A stretch of DNA of 64,000 nucleotides from Lanius collurio. Its lineage: Eukaryota > Chordata > Aves > Passeriformes > Laniidae. The notes below the pieces were generated by a model that made no database searches, was not told the DNA's origin, and saw only the letters and a list, made by a program, of their open reading frames with translations. This document shows positions 41,601-52,300 of this stretch, one piece after another. The position numbers were made by a program, and so were the translations under genes. The stretch is from positions 26,160,462 through 26,224,461 of the forward strand of contig JACBWW010000007.1 of NCBI GenBank assembly GCA_020086605.1, in the 5' to 3' direction. The first letter of the stretch is position 1. The number at the start of each line of letters is the position of its first letter.

Positions 41601-44600
41601 CAGAAGCCCATCTCCTTCGCGAGGATGTTAAAAAAAAATTCTGCTTGGTCTTCCCATGGGCAAAGGGGGGCTGTGCAGCTGTAGTGGGGGCACTCAGCAT
41701 TTTGTTTCCACTCCTCAAATCCCAACAAGATGTATGAAGATTTGCAAAGCATGCTGGGGAGGTAGGAAGCAGGTGGAGAAGTAGATAAGGGAATGGCACA
41801 TCGTGAGAGGAACAAGAAATTTCTCAGGAATAAGGGTTTCTGTAGGAAAGTTACCATATCAGATATACTTCACTGCAGCTGCATATCTCAGGTCGTTTTT
41901 CCCCCTTAGCAATACAATAATTTTTGGGACTACATCTCAAAGCCAAGTCCAGGGGCAAAGGCCAGTTTTTGTAACTGGACTTACTTGCCTTGAGAAGAAG
42001 GCCTAAAAGAAACACAGATCCCACTGTGTGATAACTATAAAAAGTATTGTACAAGTTTTTTTCATGGGAATACGCATAAATGAGTTATCACCTACAACAA
42101 CTGTACCTTATTTATTTTTCCCAAATGCCAGTATGGTGTCCACAGGAGATAAGACACAAGTAAACCTTGTCTGGAATAGGGGCAGTGTTGATCAGACCAA
42201 AATCTGCAGACACCATGGCAGAGGTCTCATAAGCCAGAGTTTGCACCAGTTTGTTTTCCTGTTTTCAGGCAGACTTTTTCTTTGTTTGCCTCCTGTGGGA
42301 GTCTGCACTGATACCACCACACCGGCAGTTAGAAAAAACACAAATGCCAGTGGGGAGAAAGAACTAGTAGGCTGCAGAAAACAGAAACAAGCAGCGTTTG
42401 CTAAGTCTGAGCTGATGGCTTGTTTTGGTTGCCTTAAGACCAGTAATTAACAAACAGATGGCCCACTGCCCTCTGAACCTGCTTTCTTGCCTCCCCTTGG
42501 TTTCACAGACTTTCAGATGTGAGCTGCAACTGATGACAAAGTTTAAATAATGCTGTCTTAATTTCACACTGCTGATTATTGGATTTCTTGAATGCTGCAT
42601 CTGCTTAATCTACACAGCCTTTTCCAAGCTCTGCTCTATCCTCAGACATTACAATCCAAGCTGAGATGGACTGGATTGGATCAGCAGCTGGGAGGGATTT
42701 TTTTGCTATTTCTCATGAGCGAGAACTGTTCTTGATAAAGTGGCAGTGTGTTAGTAGTTGCCTTTCCAAATTGATAGGAGGCAAGGACAGATGCTGTGTG
42801 GCATGATAACAATACAAGATTGTTCTGTTTTTCTTCAGTGTACCTTGTCAAGACAGTAGCAGATAAGTCAGAACAAATTGGCTTTCCTCACATGCTTCCT
42901 TGGTAGCTTCTCACTTCTGAAGGAAAAACACAAACAATCATTTCTGCAGGAGTGCTGTAAGTATATTTTCACACATTTTTGGCTCATCATGCCTATCAGA
43001 GGTGGTAATCACAAAGAATCAAAAGCAGCAGACAAAAGTGGGAGAACAAAATTTTTCTGAAAACCGCAATTTCATAATATTTGTTTAGAAGAGTTTCCTA
43101 ACTTTGAAAGGAAGCTGGATTTGAGGATCAAAACCCTCATTTAAACAGAGAAATTGTTTCCAGTGACAATTCAAATTGCTTTTTCTACCAGTTGAGCATC
43201 TCAGAATTTCAGGGGTTGCCTTTGAGGAAGAAATCCCATTACATGGATGATTTGTTAGAATCTAATTTTTCTAGAAACTGAGCAACATTTGCAAGCATAT
43301 TTTAGGGAGCTATCTGAAAAACAGTGTCAGTTATCATTACAGAGACAAAAGCTTACAGCCAGCTCTGCTGCTCAGGTTTCCTCACAGAGCTCTGTTTCAG
43401 TTGTACAGACAGACAGACTGCAGCTGGCTCTCAGAAAGGGGATGTAAAGAGCTTCCTGATTTCTTCTGCCCATTGTCTGATGGCTCTCCAATATCTCTGT
43501 GCCTTCCCAAGGGCAAGGCATTCTCCACTTAGGTGGTCCAGGGCCACAGGATGATGAGGAAGTGCTGCTTCAGTCTCACCAGTGGGCAAGGACTATGTAC
43601 CAGCTGTGTTTGGAAAGTGGCTTCCCCTTCTGTCAAGTTCACAGTGACAGGAGATTAGGAAGATCTGTTTGAGCAAGAATGACCACTTGAGGCTTTAACT
43701 GTATTTAGTGCAGAAGTAAAAAAGATTTGGCTGTGGAAATGGAGTGCATGTAACAGAGAGCAGCCATGTTTACCTCCCAGCTAAGCCCATCTAACCCCTC
43801 AGTCTTTTGATCAGAAAGCAGTTTTATAGTTCAGGGACACTCCTCAGCCCTATCCACTGCAGGTTTCTCTTTAACAAAACCAAAGGAAGGTTCAACATGT
43901 GGAGAACACTTCTGAAAAAGGGAAAGGTTGTGACTGTTTAACTTGGGAGTGACCAGTTAGCTCTTTCTCTTGCTTGTCCCCCAGCACTTTATTAATAATG
44001 TGAAGCTGCAGAATAGAGCAGGGAGCAATGAGACTTAAATCCTCAGAGATCAAGACTTGCAGCCTCATTAGAGAGGCCATTTCAGTGTTGGAAGGCAGAA
44101 GCAGCTCTGATGGATTGTTGGCTTTTCTTGGCAAAAAACTTGCCTCAGCTCTGATGAATATAGGACATAGCTCTTCACATCTTATTTTAAAATTCTGGAA
44201 AAAGTAGTTTATGTCTGTTGCTACTCTAGGAGAGGAAAAATTTGAGGGGGAGAGACAGAAAGAACTTTGCGGTTCTCTAGCTGAGAGGTTCCAAAATGTA
44301 AGAGACTGTTGGGACAAAAACTTCAATAAGGAATTTTTAAAGCATTTCCTGATGAAAAAAAAAACCTTAAAAAAATAATTCTGAGTCTTCAGAGAATGCA
44401 CGTGGAAATCTAACTCTTCCATGAGGACTTCATATGTTAGGCTGGCATCCTGAACTGAGCCACTGGCACACAAGGGCCAGCCTTGACATCAGGTCTGGAG
44501 CTGAGGCCTGTGGGACACCTGCTTGGCTGTGCTGCCCCTGTCTGCAGCTGCCCACTGCTTCCCACCATGAGCCTGTGCTCCACTTGTGTCTCTGGCTGCC

Positions 44601-47600
44601 AGACACTCGATGTTCAGGCTGAAACTTCCTGTACCAGATGTCTGCCTCAAAATTATTTTATTTTTTTTTTTTTTGCTTTCTCTGTCAAAATGGTTTGACT
44701 GCAGTTGAGGATGAAGCTCCTCCTTTATCTATGCAAACAATTTTTCTGTTTCCCTACTGTGAATCACAGATGTGAATTTTTGACACCTGAGGAACCATTT
44801 TTGGTCCAGATGCGTCTACTACTATCTTTGAAAAAAATCCACCCAGATGTAAAAGCCTCCAGGAGCAGCAGCAGAGACCTCCCAGGGCTTTGCAGCAGTC
44901 AGGTTCTGTGCTGATTACAGTCCATTCAGGAGTGGAGCAGGACATGGGTGCAGGCCACCCATGGGTGCAGGTCCAGCCTATGGGGCTGAGAGCACAGGAC
45001 CTGTCTTTCTTTCCCCTCAGGCCACAGGGGTGTGGCATCCAGGAATAAGAACCTGGTGGATTTGCCTGTGGGAGGGGAAGGAGATGAATACCCATGGAAG
45101 AGGGCAAGACCTGGCCCAGGAGGCTGACATAATCTTTGGAGATCAGAACTAGAAATGGAACTAGAAAAGGAAAACTGGGGAAGTTAAAACCACAGGGACA
45201 CAGCAAGAAGCTGTGGATGGAGAAGGGAAGGGGGAACCATGGTCAGATATGACTGGAAAACAAGTGTCCATTAGGGCTGTCTCTGAGGAACTTGGACAGA
45301 ACTCCTGAGGGTCTGAGAGAGAAGACATCCTTATCCAGAAGGAAGCAAGTGGGAAAGAGGGCAGCACTTGGATACCCCAAACAAGAGACCAGTGAGAAAA
45401 CGGAGTCCCTGAGTCCTGGAAGTGAGGAAACACAGGTCAAGTGCTAGGAGTAGAACAGGTCAGAAGAGAGGAATGAGGAGCTCTGACAGGCAAGGAATAC
45501 ATGTACATGGTGGGGGAAAGGGATTCCTGTGCCCAGAACAGGATGGAGTTTTTGAAGGGTTAGGAAAAACCACATGCCTTGGAGATACTTGCTGGATCAT
45601 GGCAGCTTGTACATAAGCTTTTTAACATTCATACCTTTAATCAGGATATTTGAAGTGGAATAAGAGAATGTTTAAATCCTTAGCCCCCTGAAACTCTATC
45701 ACATAATACCACACTGACACCACCTGATGGTTAAACCATAAACAGGTTTAAAATTTCAGGTGTCTTGGGCAGAGTTCACCTAACTTGGATTCATACAGTG
45801 GGATAGAGCAGGTTGTTGGTGCCCAGCCTTTCCTAGGTCTCATTAGTTGTGTATTACCTGAATCCTGACCTTGTGGATTTTATCCAGGCAATACTGCTGT
45901 TGATCTTAAAGAACTTTAAAAAAATAAGGTAGGGTAGGTGAATGCAATACATCATTTCTGCATACTGCAAACTCAGTCTGAGGTGCAAATGGTAAAAATA
46001 GTCATAACCCTGTGTACTGTCCAACACTGTAACATGAGGGACTTTTTTTGGTGTATTTCTACATATGTACACACACAGAAGCCCACAGGTCATACAGGAG
46101 AAAAAAACTTAGAAAGCTAACATCCTATGTAAAACATTAAAATAAAAACAAACAGTTTAGCTAAAAATCTCTGTCTATACCAAAAGAGCCAGAACAAGGA
46201 GAAAGCCAGTCTTTTCTATTTGGCAGTCAGCAGCCGATGCAAGTGAAATACAGCATTCAAGTGTGATACCTTTTTGAGTGTGATCTATTAGATTCTTTAA
46301 GGATAGTCTTAGAAACTGTTTCAAGAACAGTAGGCTGTGGCTAAGCTGGCTGCTTGACAGTGGTAGCCAAATTTCAGTGAAAATAATCACAGCTGTACCT
46401 ATGTTGGATGGACAGTCCTATCACAGTGAATAAACTGTAAGCCAATGTAAGCTAGCAAGAAGAGCTTTTGCATTTACTCAGGGCAAAGTGGATATGGATT
46501 CAAAGTTTATCATTAAAGGACTTTAGTGGTTTTACTATTGTCCTGAATAAACTTGTGTCCCACATGAGGACAGAATTATCATCCCTGCCAATTCTAAAAT
46601 GGTAACTCTTCTGTATTAGCAAGCATGTTCTGGTTTAAATACAGTGATTCCTACAAGTAAAAAACTGGTGATTTGTCATGGAGTGCACAAAGTTAATGCA
46701 TTAAACAAGGCTGATTGCTCTGGTCCTAATGCCTTCAAAGAATTGATTGCTGAGGTTGTAAATTAAAAGCTTGTGAGCAGTCAGCAGGCATCAGTCATCC
46801 TGAGGCACACATTGCTCACCACTGCTGACTTACTGGGCTGGCAGCAGCAGTCTGCAATTAGGCACACAACTTAGCATGCAGCAGGCTCACAGACTAGTGT
46901 GTGGTCACTGCTTGCAAGCAGGAGGTTTTCTGAAGTGAAAACAAAAATATTATCTTGTTTTGCTCTGCTAGGGAAAAACAAATAATTTGTTCTGGACCAC
47001 ACACTGAATTAATCATTTTTGAACAGACTTCACATGTAGAAGCTTGTTCCAGTTTTTGTTCTGATTTTTCGCAATGGCTGTCCTGGATATTCTCACATTG
47101 TTTTAAAGTCAGATCTGAAAGATCCTACTCTCACAGTGAGGCTTCACTTAAATTTTGTTTCATATATTATATTCAGAAGAAAAGTTAATGCCCAGGCAAT
47201 GTGCTTTATTATTACTAGCTGTTGTTTATTTTAAAATCCTTTATAACTTTTTCTAATGAAGCAAAAGAAAAACATTTCTCTCATATCTGGCAAACAAGTG
47301 AACAACTGATGAACACGTGTTCTTACAGGGAAGATTTCAATACCAGCATATTAATTCCTGCAATTATAAATACCTGAAATAAAAAAATGTATTTAACAAA
47401 TATTCTAAATACTCTGACTCACACTTCTTTTTCAGATTTTTCTTTTATTTTGCATGACTGAAACCAAAATTCTAACTCAAGAACAAAGTATACATCAAGT
47501 ACTTAATAACTAGTAAAAAGCTAATAAAATATTAAGCAGAGAATATGAATTTAAATTCCTTGTAGATCCATTTTCCTTTATGCTGCTAAACATCTCTGCA

Positions 47601-47823
47601 ACTAAACCATCACCAAAGTAAAAAACAACAACACGTTACCAAAACAGCAAGAAACCCACTACCTTGCACATTAAATGTAGGTAATTCTGGCAACCTGTAT
47701 TATTAAAAATCACAGTAAATAAAGTTCACTTGCCTTCACAGATCCATTTTCATAGTCAGATCCTTGCAGCAGATGTAGAAAAGAAACTATGAAAATATTC
47801 ACAGTTGCCCACGGTTTGTACAT
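17564..47823 (-). CDS. VEGFD: VEGFD (FIGF), vascular endothelial growth factor D, complete
   Basis: A secreted PDGF/VEGF-family ligand of VEGFR-3 (and VEGFR-2 after processing) that drives lymphatic and blood vessel growth. Seen: seven coding exons at 47823-47734, 31469-31259, 26404-26214, 23783-23635, 21855-21758, 19366-19171 and 17690-17564. They total 1062 nt, 353 residues plus stop (human 354 as I recall), and all phases agree. Order: signal peptide (about 1-21), N-terminal propeptide, cysteine-knot VEGF homology domain (about 102-205), then the C-terminal cysteine-rich propeptide with CxCxC repeats. Both dibasic-type processing sites known in the family are kept: SHRSTR before FAAAF, and TIIRR before SVQYPEED. 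Two N-glycosylation sequons (NTS, NHT) are seen in the homology domain. Intron 1 begins with GC, not GT. The gene lies on the same strand as PIGA, about 12 kb upstream of it. No disabling change was found. Confidence 0.97.
19171..19366 (-). CDS. VEGFD: VEGFD exon 6 (BR3-type cysteine repeats)
   Basis: 196 bp, acceptor CTCTTGCAG (19367) to donor AG|GTAAGT (19170). It encodes LPPLAELAMCGQHMEFDEEN, CECICRHKCPTDFFQSKENC, then SCYLCRESQESCALKHK and IFHAETC. It shows two CxCxC-type Balbiani-ring motifs. Where human VEGF-D has a CC pair as I remember it, this sequence has CA. Confidence 0.96.
21758..21855 (-). CDS. VEGFD: VEGFD exon 5 (first C-terminal cysteine repeat)
   Basis: 98 bp, acceptor TTTTTTTCTTCTAG (21856) to donor G|GTAAAG (21757). 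It encodes CPFTNKFCHNGWIWDSDK, CECVIDTQHSNRRE. The WDSxKCxC pattern matches the human exon (WDSNKCKC), while its first half is diverged. Phase is 2 in, 1 out. Confidence 0.92.
22600..22990 (+). mobile_element. Possible degenerate LTR in VEGFD intron 4
   Basis: A stretch with GATAAAA (22827), ATTAAA near 22892 and T-rich, CpG-bearing sequence between and after them, richer in CpG than the rest of the intron. The order TATA-like, poly(A)-like, CT-rich end resembles an LTR. I could not define both ends or a target-site duplication, so this is tentative. Confidence 0.2.
23635..23783 (-). CDS. VEGFD: VEGFD exon 4 (end of homology domain and C-terminal cleavage site)
   Basis: 149 bp, acceptor TCCCACCTAG (23784) to donor GG|GTAAGT (23634). 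It encodes LFEISVPLTSVPEPVPIKIA, NHTACRCTSNTQRHQY and TIIRRSVQYPEED. It holds the last knot cysteines (CRC) and the IIRR|S processing site. A perfect 40-bp tandem duplication lies 20 bases upstream of the acceptor. Confidence 0.96.
23803..23882. repeat. Perfect 40-bp tandem duplication, two copies
   Basis: 23803-23842 is repeated exactly at 23843-23882. The unit runs TTTATTTTTCAGTTTCC to ATTATTTGGAGG on the plus strand. It sits at about -20 to -99 relative to the exon 4 acceptor of VEGFD, where the branch point normally lies. The lack of any difference between copies suggests a recent event. Confidence 0.95.
25329..25435 (-). mobile_element. CR1 LINE 3' fragment
   Basis: Contains the CR1 3' end in reverse: tandem ATCATAGA, TTGGTTGGAAGGGGCCTTAA, and CCATGGGCAGAGGTGCC then CCACTAGACCAGATTGC. 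The similarity stops near 25435, so only about 107 bp of the tail remain. It lies in VEGFD intron 3, in the same orientation as the gene. Confidence 0.85.
26214..26404 (-). CDS. VEGFD: VEGFD exon 3 (cysteine-knot core)
   Basis: 191 bp, acceptor TTCTCCAG (26405) to donor ACG|GTAAAT (26213). It encodes VIDEEWQKTQCVPRETCVEV and FFKPPCVNVFRCGGCCNEES then LSCMNTSTTYVSKT. The PxCVxxxRCxGCCN signature of the PDGF/VEGF family is complete. It carries an NTS glycosylation sequon. Confidence 0.97.
27766..27810. repeat. Short imperfect tandem duplication
   Basis: ATCTAATCCTAACA occurs at 27767-27780 and again at 27797-27810, with TAGCAATCTAA twice between them. It is a local slippage product in VEGFD intron 2. 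Confidence 0.7.
28631..29041 (-). mobile_element. CR1 LINE 3' fragment, about 410 bp
   Basis: Reads as the reverse complement of a CR1 tail along its whole length: GGAAGGGACCTTAAAGATCA, CATGGGCAGGAACACCTTCC, CTTGAATACTTCCAGGGATG, GGCAACCTCTTCCAGTG and CTCCAGGCTGAATAGCCCCA. It is 5'-truncated, as most CR1 copies are. It lies in VEGFD intron 2. Confidence 0.93.
30655..31090. mobile_element. LTR-like degenerate repeat in VEGFD intron 2
   Basis: A stretch dense in imperfect GTATAAGT, AAGTAAG and TATGTTAAGT motifs (30800-30940), followed by two related segments, GAGTTCCCACATGATGCCC (30979) and GAGTTCCTGCATGTACTC (31069). The texture resembles the U3 of some bird ERVK LTRs, but ends and target-site duplication were not found. 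It could be plain low-complexity sequence. Confidence 0.25.
31259..31469 (-). CDS. VEGFD: VEGFD exon 2 (N-terminal propeptide)
   Basis: 211 bp after acceptor CCTTCCAG (31470). It encodes RTSLSALEQSEQQIRRASS, LEELLHITHSEDWKLWKCRL and SRSASHRSTRFAAAFYDIDT, including the N-terminal processing region. The donor is G|GTAGGT at 31258. Starting with AGG it requires a phase 0 donor in exon 1, which is what fixes the GC donor there. Confidence 0.96.
33485..33592 (-). mobile_element. CR1 LINE 3' fragment
   Basis: Reverse of a CR1 tail: GTCATAGAATCATACAATTG, AGTTGGAAAAGACCTCTAAG, GTCATCAAGTCCAACTAC and GTTCACCACTAAACCAAGCC. It belongs to a different CR1 subgroup from the other two, judging by CTCTAAGGTCAT and CACCACTAAACC. 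Only about 108 bp remain. Confidence 0.88.
35862..35864. other. Three undetermined bases
   Basis: NNN inside a pyrimidine-rich stretch in VEGFD intron 1, probably a low-coverage or homopolymer ambiguity. It touches no coding sequence. Confidence 0.95.
37133..37425 (+). mobile_element. Solo LTR, ERVK-type, with 6-bp target-site duplication
   Basis: 293 bp with terminal inverted repeat TGTCGC...GCGACA. It has TATAAAT at 37334-37340 and AATAAA at 37354-37359. The flanks GGTGAA (37127-37132) and GGTGAA (37426-37431) are an exact 6-bp duplication, the length made by class II (betaretrovirus-like) integrases. No internal proviral sequence adjoins it, so it arose by LTR-LTR recombination. It is inserted in VEGFD intron 1, opposite to the gene. 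The intact ends suggest a fairly young insertion. Confidence 0.93.
41217..41515. promoter_or_regulatory. CpG-clustered island-like segment in VEGFD intron 1
   Basis: About a dozen CpGs in 300 bp amid CpG-poor intron. Includes GGGCGG (41407), a CACGTG E-box near 41468, and an AATATAAAAG TATA-like string at about 41492. It could be an enhancer, an alternative promoter, or an old inserted element; none is shown by sequence alone. Confidence 0.3.
47734..47823 (-). CDS. VEGFD: VEGFD exon 1 (signal peptide)
   Basis: ATG 47823-47821 has A at -3. It encodes 30 residues, MYKPWATVNIFIVSFLHLLQ then GSDYENGSVK, with a clear hydrophobic signal core. The frame stays open upstream but has no ATG before 47823, and this start matches the human MYREW start. 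The exon ends on a codon boundary at AAG, followed by GCAAGT instead of GT (47733). Confidence 0.93.
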
Positions 47824-49287
47824 TCTGATGTTTAAAATCCACAGGTTACTATGCAGTCGTTGTCGTACAGCTGGAGGTGTCTGTTTCAAAAGGCATTTCT
47901 CTACCACCAGCACAGAAAAGAAAAGCTTCCAGAATTTCTCTTATAAACTCACAAAGAATTCCAACATCCGAGAGTAAATATCTGTCCTTTTGCTGCTCAA
48001 AACAATTGTAAGTTCCTCTAGAGAATGTAATTTCTTAGAGCAGATCTTAGATACACTTGAAATAAAATCATGATAAGGTTTTAAATAGATATTTATCTGT
48101 ATGTATACACATACACACTCACAAGTGATCAGGTATGGATTCCAGTTAATGAAGTTAATATATCTTCCATCAAGACAAAAAGAGACATTCAATATCCATC
48201 TGTGGTCCAGAAAATGTGAGAAATCTGCTCAATTCTGTGCTCTGTGTTACAGCAGGCTTTTAAGATGGTAGTGTAATGGCCAGTGCTTTGAGCCGAGAGC
48301 TGTAATCCAACTCTGTATTAAAACTTTTTTCACAACCTTCATGGAAGCTTGCAGAAGCATGTGTCTTAAATCTGATACAGACTTTGGCAGTAACACAGGC
48401 AAATTTTGGCTCAAATCCCATTTTCTTCCTACCAATAGCACAGCAGTTTTAAAACTAACTGATGCAATCTAGACTCCCATTATTTTAAAGAAGATTACCT
48501 GAAACATGAAACTTCAGCACACGTTCTTACACCACACACATATTTTAAGTTACTTCTCTGAAAAAAAAAAAAATAAGAAGGGAAAGGAAAAGAGAAAGAA
48601 TTACTTTCTTTCATGTGTTCTATCTTATGTGTCATAGAGGTTTCTGAATAAATTTTAAAAAGCAAAGTTAAGAACTATCTCTGACAACAAACAAGATTTT
48701 GATTTTTAAAAGAAAGCTCATGAAGCTACAGATATAAAAGGACAAAATCTATTTTTATTGCAACAAAAAACAACCAGAATTTCTGCTCCAAGAAAAGTAT
48801 GTATTTGCTCTCTATTTTTCTGCAGTTTAAAACAGAGTTTAAAAACAGAGATCAACCATTTAAAATTATAACAGGGACAAAGGCTCCAATAATTTTACAT
48901 GTTAAATCTGTATTGCTGTACTCATATATATTGTGTTCAGGATAATAGTTCCACTCTCACATACCTTAGTGTTTGCAGAATCAGACTCTACTGCTGTTAA
49001 CATAAAACAGTCATGTACATAATACTTCAGAGTCCTGGTTTCCTACCTCTGATGTCCAAACAAGCGCTCTCTTTAAATACAAGCACACTTCTCTACCTAC
49101 CATTAGGTTGAATAATTTCTTCTTAAATATTTAACACAAATGGACATTAGAAAGAAAATTATTTTAATCCAGTCTTCCCCATTGTTGTCTGTTAACTGTC
49201 ATTAGGTTTTAAAAAAATATACGTAATTCTATAATTTTTCAGCTTTGTCTTTTCACACTTGTTTTGTGAAAGCAATCTATTTCTCTT

Positions 49288-49308
49288 TTTTTTTTTTTTT
49301 TTTTTTTG
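49288..49308. repeat. Poly(T) run
   Basis: About 20 uninterrupted T, possibly the poly(A) tail of an unrecognised minus-strand retroposon, though no element body was identified next to it. Confidence 0.8.
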
Positions 49309-52300
49309 CTTTCTCCCCTCCCCCTCTTCCACTGGTTAGTACAAAGACAGCAGGAATTTCACCTCTTTGAAATGGGAGTGAAAAAGCTGCTTTGTCAATG
49401 TACCTGCTGCTCCCTCTCATACCTGCTCTGCACCCAGCTGCCAGAGATATTCACAGTTTTGCAGACCCCACTCTACAAGGGTCAACATGTGTCTATACTG
49501 TAGGTTACAATTAAAATTCTTTAACTGTTTCATTCATCTTTTTAAATTATTGTGTTATCTAATGCTTATGTACAGTCACCTTGACCTCATTTAATGTCTC
49601 TGTTTCCCTTCTGATACCAATATCCACCTCCTCGGTGGAGGGGAAATCCTGCTAGAAGAAATGGATATGCCTCACCTTGGATGCACAGCTTCCACATAAG
49701 GCTTCAAACCAAAAATAACCTCTGCAGGCTCAGAACTCCATGAAAATAACTTTCTATTGACCTGCAGTTAACTGGAGGGAGTGTCTGGCCATAGCCATGC
49801 CTCATTTATGGGATCATTTGGAGCACAGACACAGAATCACAGGAGAATCAAGAAGTAATATGTGCCCTCGTGACTTAAAGCCTGGTGGGTGGGATCCTTA
49901 CACAGCCTGTCCCTGGCACAGTTCAGGGATGAGCTGCTCTGTTCCCTGGTAGGACAGGTGCCAAATGCCCACAAACCACCCTTAAGGGACTTTAAGCAAT
50001 CTAGCATTAGAAAAATAAGGCTGTTTGGTTTGGAAATGTTGGAGGGAAACACCTCAGTAGTATTTTCTTTATGTTTTAGTACATCACTGTTACTTACCAA
50101 ATTAATCTCTAAATTACAAATACATTTGGAAAGGCCAAGCCTGTATCTTTCTTAAAGCAAATCATTCATCAGAAAAGGTCACCCACCTCTGGCTTCAAGG
50201 GGCTTTTTGGCAGGAAGACTGAACTGACCCTCAGGCACTGGATCAAACTCGTTTATACAAGAGCGAGTTAGATGCTGCAGGCAGAACATAAAAAGTACCT
50301 CGTCTCTCCCTTAGGACTCAGATACAAAGAACAGTAAAAAGAGAAAGAATACTTTTGCTAACTGCAGAGGACTCTAATTCCAGCTGAAAGCTGTTAGTGA
50401 AAGCAAAGGCAAAGCAAGAGAAACCAACTGATAGAATCACAGAGCAACTCAGATAATGAATTTCTGGGAAACTGTTTTCACCATATATATCACTGTGCCC
50501 ACCCCATTCCTTACAGCTCTTTTCTCTCTCCTCAATCCCAGCAAAGAATCAGTTCTCCCTTCAGCACCAGCTCAGCCCTGCTCCTTATGCTGCTTTCTTA
50601 TGATTTTTCCTGCATACTCTTTGAGAAAAATTTAAATCCTTCTGTGCTGGAGCTCAACTCTCAGAAGTAGGTTGAGATTATATTGTAGACTCACTGCAAC
50701 AGCAGTGAACAGACTTGCTGTCTGGCCAGACACCTCTGTTTTCACTTAATTTATGAACACAAGTCAACAATACACAGGCTCTAGTTTCTTCTTTTAGCTA
50801 CTGTAGAATCACCTGCTTGGTTCTGCGCTGGGCTGGGGTTTGTAAATTTCTTAAAATCTAGCACTGTCCAAAAAGAGGCTTAACTAAAATTTATATGACT
50901 ATTTAAATTGCTTTTGTAACTGAATAATCAACTCCACTGGCATCAGCAATGCTAAATACTGCATAATGAACTGAAATTTCAAACATTTATGCCACCTTTG
51001 GGCAAACAGCTAATACATTAATATTGTGGCAATGAGTCAGTTCTTTGCAAGAAGAGCTTAAAATTTTGTTTAGTTAAATCTATTTCTAATATTGATCAAC
51101 ACCGATGTCTCAAATGGATGAACAATACAAATTAAAATTTTAAATCTATTTATCTGCAAGCCTTAGGATTTTTTTAATAATATTTGAAGTATGAGTCCTT
51201 CCTCCAAAGTAATAGTCTCATATGCATTGCACAGAAACCCTGATTCCTATGCTCTGTTTTAGTGATGGAAGAGAACACATAAATGACACAGAACGTGGTA
51301 AAGGAATGGATTAATCATAATTTCTTGATTCTTTCTGCTAGTTTTATGACAGGATATGCAGACCAAGTGCAGTTGATTTACTAGAACTCCTCACCATGGT
51401 GCATTGAGGGTTCTATACTTGGACTTCACAGCACACAAAGAGAAAAAAGGCCAGTACAGATTACTAGAACTCAAAAAAACAGCACTGTATTTAACTCATG
51501 CATTTCTTGCATGCATACACACCCAAGGAACAGAAGAATTTCCTGACAATGCTGAACAACTCATATTCTTCAAGCTGAAATCATTTCAGGTGAGACAGTA
51601 AATTCCTTCAGTAATTGGAAAATAACTGAGACTTGCAGATAGGCCCTTACTAGTGTCACTATTTGCTAGAAAAAAACTAAAAGGGACCACCTCAAACAAA
51701 AAACATCTCTGATTTGGAAAATTGTAACAAAACACCAAAGATATTTCAGTCTTTTAACACAAGAGTAAGCCATAAATCAATAGGACTACTCAGATCAAGG
51801 AAGGTTTGTGATGATACGCCCTAAATAAATTCCAAATAAATTGACCAGTCTCCATTTGCAAAGTTAAAGTTGGAGATAAAGATAAAGTAAAGGTAGTTCC
51901 TAGCCTTTACTTCAAATAAAGTATTGTTTCACCAGCTATTTCAGACTGGAAAACTCCACACCATTAGAAGTTTCAGTATGGCACACTGTTCAGTACAGTA
52001 ACATAATTCCCAATGAAGGTCATTAAGTAATTTGAAGATGATTTTATAAGCAGACCTGTACGTTCCCTCTAAGTAATCCATACATAGAAGAACTTTTGTT
52101 TTCTTGAAAACTACATAGAAAAAGAAAAATTGAGACAGTTTATAAAATATTGCAAACAAGGATCTAACCTAGACTTAGTAAAGCACTCATGACAGAGCAG
52201 TTATATAGCAATCCGGTCACTCAGCACACATTATTAAACTAATTATCAATTAATTATTAAATGAAAAACATTTTTTGAAATAAAGCAATGTTTATTAAAA

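Larger units (their letters stand above)
31470..47733 (-). other. VEGFD intron 1, 16.3 kb, GC-AG type
   Basis: It starts with GCAAGT and ends with CCTTCCAG. It holds a CR1 fragment, an ERVK-type solo LTR, a CpG cluster near 41.2-41.5 kb, a 3-base N ambiguity at 35862-35864, and several unexplained long open frames (38.9-45.2 kb). No other gene was recognised in it. Confidence 0.75.
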
